This document shows, piece after piece, positions 24,944 through 30,689 of a DNA stretch of 30,689 nt (position 1 is the first letter of the stretch; the number at the start of each line of letters is the position of its first letter). The position numbers were made by a program, and so were the translations under genes. The DNA is taken from contig JBKPDW010000288.1 in the NCBI GenBank assembly GCA_046728115.1, positions 1 through 30,689 on the forward strand. The letters are read 5' to 3'. The notes below the pieces were generated by a model. It ran no database searches, had not been told where the DNA came from, and worked only from the letters and a program-made list of their open reading frames with translations. Origin of the DNA: CAVSWN01 sp046728115. Lineage in GTDB: Bacteria; Acidobacteriota; Vicinamibacteria; Vicinamibacterales; CAVVIG01.

Positions 24944-25297
24944 ATGATTACCGTCAGCCCGGCAGCCGCCGCGCACATTCTCAAAATGCTTGCAAAGCGG
25001 GCGAGTGGCGAATCGGGTCTTCGGGTCGGTGTGAAGGCAGGCGGTTGCTCAGGCTTCGAGTACGTGTTTGGGTGGGAGCGAGAGGCGCGGAATGGCGACG
25101 CGATATTCGAGGGCGAGGGTGGCGCGAAGGTTTTCGTCGATCCACGCAGCCTGCGGCTGCTGGACGGCACCGCACTCGACTACGACACCAGTCTCTTGAG
25201 CAAAGGATTTGTGTTCAACAATCCAAACGCGACGAGCACCTGTGGATGCGGCACCTCGTTCAGTGCGTCGCTGGCAGGATCAAAAGATCATGAGTAG
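24944..25297 (+). CDS. sufA: A-type iron-sulfur carrier protein (SufA/IscA/ErpA family)
   Basis: 117 residues. The three cluster-binding cysteines are Cys35 (GGCSGFEY), Cys100 and Cys102 (STCGCGTSF), spaced as in E. coli IscA (35, 99, 101). A-type carriers accept clusters from the SufBCD scaffold and pass them to target enzymes. AAGG lies 8 nt before the ATG. It is the first gene of the suf operon, unlike most Gram-positive suf operons where sufC or sufB leads, and its stop overlaps sufB by 8 nt. The symbol is given for position in the suf operon; ErpA-like function is equally possible. Confidence 0.9.
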   Translation: MITVSPAAAAHILKMLAKRASGESGLRVGVKAGGCSGFEYVFGWEREARNGDAIFEGEGGAKVFVDPRSLRLLDGTALDYDTSLLSKGFVFNNPNATSTCGCGTSFSASLAGSKDHE

Positions 25298-26735
25298 TTC
25301 TACCCAAGTCCTCCAGGACCTCGCCGGCCGCGAATACAAGTACGGCTTCGTCACCGATGTCGAGCAGGAAGCCATCCCGCGCGGTCTCAGCGAAGATATC
25401 GTTCGGCTGATTTCATCCAAGAAGAACGAGCCGGCATGGCTGCTCGAGTGGCGTCTGAAGGCGTATCGCACCTGGCTGACGATGACGGAGCCGAAATGGG
25501 GCAACATCCGCTTCGGCCCCATCGACTACCAGAACATTTTCTACTATGCGGCGCCGAAGCGAAAGGCCGTGCTCAACAGTCTCGATGAGGTCGATCCGGA
25601 AATCCGCCGAACGTTCGACAAGCTCGGCATCCCGCTCGACGAGCAGAAGCTCCTCTCGGGCATCGCCGTCGATGCCGTGTTCGACAGCGTGTCGGTGGCG
25701 ACGACGTTCAAGGACAAGCTGGCGTCGCTCGGCATCATCTTCTGCTCCTTCTCCGAGGCGGTGCAGGAGCATCCCGATCTGGTTCGCAAGTACCTCGGCT
25801 CGGTCGTTCCGTACTCCGACAACTTCTTCGCGTCGCTCAACTCGGCGGTCTTCAGCGATGGCTCTTTCGCGTACATTCCGAGGGGCGTCCGCTGTCCAAT
25901 GGAGCTCTCGACCTACTTCCGCATCAACGCACGCGAGACCGGGCAGTTCGAACGCACGCTGATCGTGGCCGAGGAGGGCGCGTCGGTCAGCTACCTCGAA
26001 GGGTGCACCGCGCCGATGCGCGACGAGAACCAGCTCCACGCGGCCGTCGTCGAGTTGATCGCGCTCGACAACGCGACCATCAAATACTCGACCGTGCAGA
26101 ACTGGTATCCCGGTGACAAGCAGGGACGTGGGGGCATCTACAACTTTGTCACCAAGCGAGGCAAGTGCCTCGGCGTCAGTTCGAAAATCACCTGGACGCA
26201 AGTGGAGACCGGTTCGGCCATCACCTGGAAGTATCCCGGATGCATTCTGCTGGGCGACCACTCGGTGGGCGAGTTCTACTCCGTCGCGACCACGAACAAC
26301 TGGCAGCAGGCGGATACGGGCACGAAGATGATCCACCTGGGCCGAAACACGAAGAGCACGATTGTCTCGAAGGGCATCTCGGCTGGCCACGGTCAGAACA
26401 CCTACCGGGGCCTGGTCCGAATCGGAAGGGATGCGGCCGGCGCGCGGAATTACTCGCAGTGCGATTCGCTTTTGATCGGCGACGAGTGCGGCGCGCACAC
26501 GTTTCCGTACCTCGACATCAAGAACTCGACAGCGCGCGTGGAGCACGAGGCTTCGACGTCCAAGATCGGCGAGGACCAGATGTTCTATTGCCGGCAGCGT
26601 GGCCTTTCGACGGATGACGCGATCAACCTGATCGTCAGCGGATTCTGCAAGGAGGTCTTCCGCCAGCTGCCGATGGAATTTGCCGTCGAGGCGCAGAAGC
26701 TCCTGAGCATCACGCTGGAGGGCAGCGTTGGCTGA
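25290..26735 (+). CDS. sufB: Fe-S cluster assembly scaffold protein SufB
   Basis: 481 residues, start at 25290 within the end of sufA; the frame open further upstream is a shadow of sufA. SufB is the main scaffold on which the cluster is built in the SufBC2D complex. Typical segments: EPAWLLEWRLKAYRTWLTM, the beta-helix core GVRCPMELSTYFRINA, WYPGDKQGRGGIYNFVTKRG, and the highly conserved C-terminal NSTARVEHEASTSKIGEDQ with FYCRQRGLSTDDAINLIVSGFC. AGGA at 25276-25279 is a modest ribosome binding site. It ends 8 nt inside sufC. Confidence 0.96.
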   Translation: MSSSTQVLQDLAGREYKYGFVTDVEQEAIPRGLSEDIVRLISSKKNEPAWLLEWRLKAYRTWLTMTEPKWGNIRFGPIDYQNIFYYAAPKRKAVLNSLDEVDPEIRRTFDKLGIPLDEQKLLSGIAVDAVFDSVSVATTFKDKLASLGIIFCSFSEAVQEHPDLVRKYLGSVVPYSDNFFASLNSAVFSDGSFAYIPRGVRCPMELSTYFRINARETGQFERTLIVAEEGASVSYLEGCTAPMRDENQLHAAVVELIALDNATIKYSTVQNWYPGDKQGRGGIYNFVTKRGKCLGVSSKITWTQVETGSAITWKYPGCILLGDHSVGEFYSVATTNNWQQADTGTKMIHLGRNTKSTIVSKGISAGHGQNTYRGLVRIGRDAAGARNYSQCDSLLIGDECGAHTFPYLDIKNSTARVEHEASTSKIGEDQMFYCRQRGLSTDDAINLIVSGFCKEVFRQLPMEFAVEAQKLLSITLEGSVG

Positions 26736-27498
26736 TCCGCTTCTCCGCATCACCGACCTGCACGTCTCCGGCGGCGGCCGCGAGATCCTGCGAGGGATCG
26801 ATCTGTCGATCGACGCGGGTCAGGTGCACGCGATCATGGGACCGAACGGCTCGGGTAAGAGCACGCTGGCGCGCGTGCTGTCGGGGCATCCCGAGTACGA
26901 GGTCACCGGCGGGAGCGTGGTCTACAAGGGGCTGGATCTGCTCGCGATGGATCCGGAGACGCGCGCACGCGAAGGGCTCTTCATGGCGTTCCAGTATCCC
27001 GTCGAGATCCCGGGCGTGAACAACGTCTATTTCCTCAAAGCGGCGGTCAATGCGATCCGGAAGCATCGCGGGGAAGAGGAGCTCGACGCGATGGACTTCA
27101 TGGCGCTCATGCGCGAGCGTATGAAGCGGCTCGACATCGACGAGGCGCTGCTGAACCGCTCGGTGAACGAGGGTTTTTCGGGTGGGGAGAAGAAGCGCAA
27201 CGAGATCTTCCAAATGGCGGTGCTCGAGCCGATATTGGCAATTCTCGACGAGACCGATTCCGGTCTCGATATCGATGCGCTGAAGGTAGTCGCCGCCGGC
27301 GTGAACGCAATGCGTGATCCCGCCCACGCGATCCTGCTCGTCACGCACTATCAGCGACTGTTGAATTACATGGTGCCGGATGTCGTTCACGTGCTGACCG
27401 ACGGGCGGATCATCCGGTCGGGCGGCAAGGAGCTTGCGTTCGAGCTCGAGGAGAAGGGATACGGCTGGCTGGAGCCGGTCTCTGCCGACATTCGATGA
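26728..27498 (+). CDS. sufC: Fe-S assembly ABC-type ATPase SufC
   Basis: 256 residues, TTG start at 26728 with GGAGGG 5 nt upstream inside sufB. ABC ATPase without membrane domains, which powers the SufBCD complex. Walker A GPNGSGKSTLARVL, SufC-type signature FSGGEKKRNEIFQM (in place of the usual LSGGQ), Walker B with D-loop ILDETDSGLDIDALK, and the switch His in LVTHYQRLL. Length is standard. Overlaps both neighbours (8 nt with sufB, 4 nt ATGA with sufD). Confidence 0.96.
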   Translation: MADPLLRITDLHVSGGGREILRGIDLSIDAGQVHAIMGPNGSGKSTLARVLSGHPEYEVTGGSVVYKGLDLLAMDPETRAREGLFMAFQYPVEIPGVNNVYFLKAAVNAIRKHRGEEELDAMDFMALMRERMKRLDIDEALLNRSVNEGFSGGEKKRNEIFQMAVLEPILAILDETDSGLDIDALKVVAAGVNAMRDPAHAILLVTHYQRLLNYMVPDVVHVLTDGRIIRSGGKELAFELEEKGYGWLEPVSADIR

Positions 27499-28808
27499 AA
27501 CCGGCCTTTGATGCGTATCTGGCGGAGGCGGAGCGAGCCGCTGCCGCCGGCGCAGGCCGCGACCCTGCCTGGCTCACGAGTCTGCGGCACCGCGGTCTGG
27601 AGCGGTTCCAAACGCTCGGCTTTCCGACGACGCGCGACGAGGAATGGCGCTTCACGAGTGTCGCTCCGGTTGCAGAGCAGCGATTTCCGCTCGCGCGCAA
27701 TGGCGCCTCGCAGCTCGGTCCAGGCGACCTGGATTCATTCCAGCTGCCCGGCAGCGCAGCCACGCTCGTCTTCGTGAACGGGCGGTACGCGCCGGGTGCA
27801 TCGAGCATCGGCAAAATTTCCGGCGCCGTGGCGATTGAAACGCTGGCGCAGGCGGTCTCCCGCTCCGCAAGCGGCGTCGACGCGCACCTGTCGCGACTCG
27901 CGAACGTCGAGACGCGCGCCTTTACCGCGCTCAACACGGCGTTTCTCGACGATGGCGCGGTCGTGTCCATCCCGGATGAGGCGCGTGTAGACGCCCCGAT
28001 TCATCTGGTGTTCGTCGCGATCGGCGAGGATCGGGCGATGGCCCATCCGCGCGTCCTCATCGTCACCGGCGCGAACAGCCAGGCGTCGATCGTGGAGAGC
28101 TATGTCGGTGTGCGGGCGCACGCGCAGTTCACCAATACCGTCACTGAGCTGATGGTCGGATCGAATGCGGTCGTCGAGCACTACAAGGTGCAGCGCGAGA
28201 GCGTCGACAGCGTGCACATCGGTTCGATGTACGTCCGGGCGGCGCGCGATGCGAGGGTCGCGTGCCACTCCATCAGTCTCGGCGGATCGCTCGTGCGCAA
28301 CGAAGTCGATGTCGTGCTCGACGGCGAGGGAGGTGAATGCACGCTGAATGGCCTCTACCTGGGCGATCGGCGCGCGCTCGTCGACAACCACACGACGATC
28401 GATCATGCCAAGCCGCACTGTTCCAGCCGCGAGATCTACAAAGGGATTGTCGCCGACAACGCCCGCGCAGTCTTCAACGGCAAGATCATCGTCCGCCCCG
28501 ACGCGCAGAAGACGGACGCGAAGCAGACGAACAAGGCGCTGCTGCTCTCCAAGTACGCAGAGATCAACACGAAGCCGCAGTTGGAGATCTTCGCCAACGA
28601 CGTCAAATGCACCCACGGGGCGGCCGTGGGCCAGATTGACGAGGAGGCGATCTTCTATCTGCGGGCGCGCGGTCTGGGAGAAACCGACGCGCGTCGCCTG
28701 CTGATTCGAGCGTTCGCCGGGGACATTCTCCAGCGGATGCCGCTTACCCTCCTCGGCGCGCGCCTGGATGCGGAGCTCGTGGGCCGCCTGCCCGGAGGCG
28801 CGGCATGA
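27495..28808 (+). CDS. sufD: Fe-S cluster assembly protein SufD
   Basis: 437 residues. Paralogue of SufB that forms the SufB-SufD heterodimer and helps iron entry. Features: N-terminal helical part with LGFPTTRDEEWRFTSVAP, a right-handed beta-helix (about 150-370), and the C-terminal LEIFANDVKCTHGAAVGQID followed by FYLRARGLGETDARRLLIRAF, where the conserved His in CTHGA corresponds to the functional His of E. coli SufD. ATGA overlaps on both sides tie it to sufC and sufS. Confidence 0.95.
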   Translation: MKPAFDAYLAEAERAAAAGAGRDPAWLTSLRHRGLERFQTLGFPTTRDEEWRFTSVAPVAEQRFPLARNGASQLGPGDLDSFQLPGSAATLVFVNGRYAPGASSIGKISGAVAIETLAQAVSRSASGVDAHLSRLANVETRAFTALNTAFLDDGAVVSIPDEARVDAPIHLVFVAIGEDRAMAHPRVLIVTGANSQASIVESYVGVRAHAQFTNTVTELMVGSNAVVEHYKVQRESVDSVHIGSMYVRAARDARVACHSISLGGSLVRNEVDVVLDGEGGECTLNGLYLGDRRALVDNHTTIDHAKPHCSSREIYKGIVADNARAVFNGKIIVRPDAQKTDAKQTNKALLLSKYAEINTKPQLEIFANDVKCTHGAAVGQIDEEAIFYLRARGLGETDARRLLIRAFAGDILQRMPLTLLGARLDAELVGRLPGGAA

Positions 28809-30016
28809 CCCTCGCGGTCCGCGACGATTTTCCGATCCTGCGCGCGCGCGTGCACGGCAAGCCGCTCGTGTATCTCGACAACGCCGCGACCACGCAAAAG
28901 CCGCAGGCAGTGATCGACCGGCTGACGCAGTACTACGCTTCGGAGAACGCCAACGTTCACCGTGGCGTCCATGCCTTGAGCGAGCGTGCAACTGAGGCGT
29001 ACGAGCAGGCACGGAAGACGGTGTGCCGCTTTCTGCATGCCGCCGATCCTCGAGAGATCGTGTTCGTGCGCGGCACGACGGAAGCCATCAACCTCGTGGC
29101 GCAGACCCACGGGCGCGCGAACGTCGGCGCCGGCGACGACATCGTCGTCACCGTCATGGAGCACCACTCGAATATCGTGCCGTGGCAGATGCTGTGCGAG
29201 GAAAAAGGGGCGCGGTTGCAGGTCGTCCCAATGACCGATGACGGCGAGCTGTGCATCGATGCCTACGAGGGACTGCTCTCGGAGCGCACGAAGATGGTCG
29301 CTGTCTCTCATGTATCGAACGCGCTCGGGACGATCAATCCCGTTCGTCGCATCGTCGAGCTCGCACACGCGCGCCGTATCCCAGTGCTCGTCGACGGCGC
29401 GCAGGCGGTTTCGCACATGGCGGTCGACGTGCAGCGGCTCGACTGCGACTTCTACGCGTTTTCCGGCCATAAGCTGTTCGGTCCTACGGGCATCGGCGTC
29501 CTCTACGGGAAGATGGCGTGGCTCGATCGCATGCCGCCATATCAGGGCGGAGGCGACATGATCAGCTCGGTGAGCTTCGAGCGGACGCTCTACAACGAGG
29601 TGCCGTACAAGTTCGAGGCTGGAACGCCGAACGTTGCCGGCGCGATCGGCCTCGGCGCCGCCATCGCGTACATCGAGGGCGTCGGTCTCGATCGCATCGA
29701 GGCGCACGAACGCGATCTGCTCGCGTACGGGACGCGCGCGCTCGCTGGTACTCCCGGTCTCCGTCTGACGGGCACCGCCCGGGACAAGGCCAGTATCCTC
29801 GCGTTCGTCTTCGATGGCGTGCACCCACACGACGTCGGCACGATCGTCGACCGCGAGGGCATCGCCATTCGGACGGGTCACCATTGCTGCCAGCCGCTGA
29901 TGGACCGGCTGGGCGTGGCCGCGACCGCCCGGGCGTCGCTGGCGCTCTACAACACACGCGAGGAGATCGACGCGTTGGCGTCGGCCCTCCTGCGGGTCCG
30001 CGAGGTGTTCGTATGA
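28805..30016 (+). CDS. sufS: Cysteine desulfurase SufS
   Basis: 403 residues, group II PLP-dependent cysteine desulfurase that removes sulfur from cysteine. The PLP lysine is Lys223 in FSGHKLFGPTGIGVLYG; His120/His121 in VMEHHSN stacks on the cofactor; the catalytic Cys361 lies in RTGHHCCQPLMD. The residue after it is a second cysteine (Cys362) where many homologues have alanine. The short active-site loop marks it as SufS rather than IscS. It is followed directly by sufU, its usual sulfur acceptor partner. ATGA overlap with sufD and with sufU. Confidence 0.95.
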   Translation: MTLAVRDDFPILRARVHGKPLVYLDNAATTQKPQAVIDRLTQYYASENANVHRGVHALSERATEAYEQARKTVCRFLHAADPREIVFVRGTTEAINLVAQTHGRANVGAGDDIVVTVMEHHSNIVPWQMLCEEKGARLQVVPMTDDGELCIDAYEGLLSERTKMVAVSHVSNALGTINPVRRIVELAHARRIPVLVDGAQAVSHMAVDVQRLDCDFYAFSGHKLFGPTGIGVLYGKMAWLDRMPPYQGGGDMISSVSFERTLYNEVPYKFEAGTPNVAGAIGLGAAIAYIEGVGLDRIEAHERDLLAYGTRALAGTPGLRLTGTARDKASILAFVFDGVHPHDVGTIVDREGIAIRTGHHCCQPLMDRLGVAATARASLALYNTREEIDALASALLRVREVFV

Positions 30017-30468
30017 CGTCCGGCCTGCAGGAGCTCTATCAGGAGGTGATCCTCGATCACAACCGACGGCCGAGGAACTTCCGTGCGATTGAGGACGGTC
30101 GAACGGCCGAGGGCCGCAACCCGCTGTGCGGCGACCGAGTCACGGTGTATCTCCGCGTCGAGGGCGGACGCATTCAGGACGTCAGCTTCCAGGGCTCGGG
30201 TTGCGCGATCTCGAAGGCCTCCGCCTCGCTCATGACCGAGAGCGTCAAGGGGCGGACGATTGAGGAAGCCGAAGCGCTGTTCGAACGCTTTCAGCGGATG
30301 ATCACGTCCGCCACCGATGCGCCGGTCGACGATCTCGGCAAGCTGTCGGTGTTTGCCGGCGTGCGTCAGTTTCCGGTGCGCGTCAAGTGCGCGAGCCTGG
30401 CGTGGCACACGCTCAAGGCAGCGACGGAAGGGCCGGGCAAGTCCGATCGTGCGGTGTCAACCGAATGA
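30013..30468 (+). CDS. sufU: Sulfur-transfer protein SufU
   Basis: 151 residues from ATG at 30013 overlapping sufS (ATGA). A zinc-bound IscU-like protein that takes persulfide from SufS. Zinc ligands Cys39, Asp41 (NPLCGDRV), Cys64 (GSGCAISKAS) and Cys126 (VKCASLAWHTL) match B. subtilis SufU (41, 43, 66, 128) with a constant offset of -2. The insertion between Cys64 and Cys126 that separates SufU from IscU is present, and the IscU LPPVK motif is absent. The same-operon SufS supports the SufS-SufU pair in place of SufS-SufE. Confidence 0.95.
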   Translation: MTSGLQELYQEVILDHNRRPRNFRAIEDGRTAEGRNPLCGDRVTVYLRVEGGRIQDVSFQGSGCAISKASASLMTESVKGRTIEEAEALFERFQRMITSATDAPVDDLGKLSVFAGVRQFPVRVKCASLAWHTLKAATEGPGKSDRAVSTE

Positions 30469-30689
30469 AGCCGCTGCCTGTGATCCAGCCCTCGTCTCCC
30501 TCTGCCACTCCCGGCGCGCCGGAGTCGCTGAACACCGCAAACCTCGTCCCGGATGCCGAGCGGACGGCGGCGCTCAGGCCGCCCATTGTCGCCGCGCTGT
30601 CGAAGGTGTTCGACCCCGAAATCCCCGTCAACATCTACGAACTCGGCCTCGTCTACGACATCATCGTGGACCGGTCGAGCACCGTCGGG
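30465..30689 (+). CDS. sufT: SufT/MIP18-family Fe-S maturation factor, 3' truncated
   Basis: 75 codons are visible before the window ends; the frame stays open. ATG overlaps the sufU stop (ATGA). A Pro/Ser/Ala-rich N-terminal extension of about 40 residues precedes the MIP18 (DUF59) domain start, recognisable by ALSKVFDPEIPVNIYELGLVYDI. SufT assists maturation of Fe-S proteins and is often the last gene of suf operons. The diagnostic segment is short but distinctive; the remainder, including its conserved Cys, lies outside the window. Confidence 0.88.
   Translation, partial: MKPLPVIQPSSPSATPGAPESLNTANLVPDAERTAALRPPIVAALSKVFDPEIPVNIYELGLVYDIIVDRSSTVG

Overview
The window is about 30.7 kb of GC-rich bacterial DNA, densely coding, with long spurious antisense open frames and many 1-8 nt gene overlaps. 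The host is most likely an Acidobacteriota member of the Vicinamibacteria/Solibacter type. This is inferred from gene content: a reaction-centre-type dihaem cytochrome domain in a non-photosynthetic setting, paralogous secreted 'DGQ.D(I/L)xGxW' proteins next to a DUF6152 protein, and periplasmic PQQ enzymes. There is no rRNA or other phylogenetic marker, so the assignment is tentative. I saw no tRNA, rRNA, CRISPR array, integrase or intact insertion sequence.

Region 1 (1-10253) is a block of exported proteins. On the + strand lie a truncated c-type cytochrome, a PQQ-dependent dehydrogenase, a reaction-centre-type dihaem cytochrome and an alpha/beta hydrolase with a PDZ domain. Next come three minus-strand genes (two paralogous secreted proteins of unknown function and a DUF6152 protein), a secreted bicupin on +, and a PQQ-propeller lipoprotein on +. 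Together they suggest periplasmic oxidation of an organic substrate with electrons passed to haem c; the substrate cannot be read from the sequence.

Region 2 (10469-24271, minus strand) is one continuous nitrogen-assimilation unit transcribed in the order gltB-gltD-glnD-glnB-ureA-B-C-E-F-G-D. Most junctions overlap or are separated by 1-6 nt; the longest gap is about 80 nt, between glnB and ureA. It encodes both subunits of NADPH-glutamate synthase, the PII uridylyltransferase, PII itself, and a complete nickel urease with its maturation proteins. Urea-derived ammonium, glutamate formation and the PII nitrogen sensor are therefore genetically linked. No glnA, amtB or urea transporter is in the window. 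Downstream of ureD lies a decayed fragment of a YCII-domain gene and a strong hairpin.

Region 3 (24272-24943) is the divergent intergenic region between gltB and the suf genes. It contains a 41-codon open frame for a single-span membrane miniprotein, preceded by a good match to a sigma-54 -24/-12 promoter, and then a promoter-like element overlapped by an Rrf2/IscR-like inverted repeat just before sufA.

Region 4 (24944-30689, + strand) is a tightly overlapped SUF iron-sulfur assembly operon: A-type carrier, sufB, sufC, sufD, sufS, sufU and the start of sufT (cut by the window edge). It supplies Fe-S clusters; glutamate synthase encoded across the divergent region is one likely Fe-S client.
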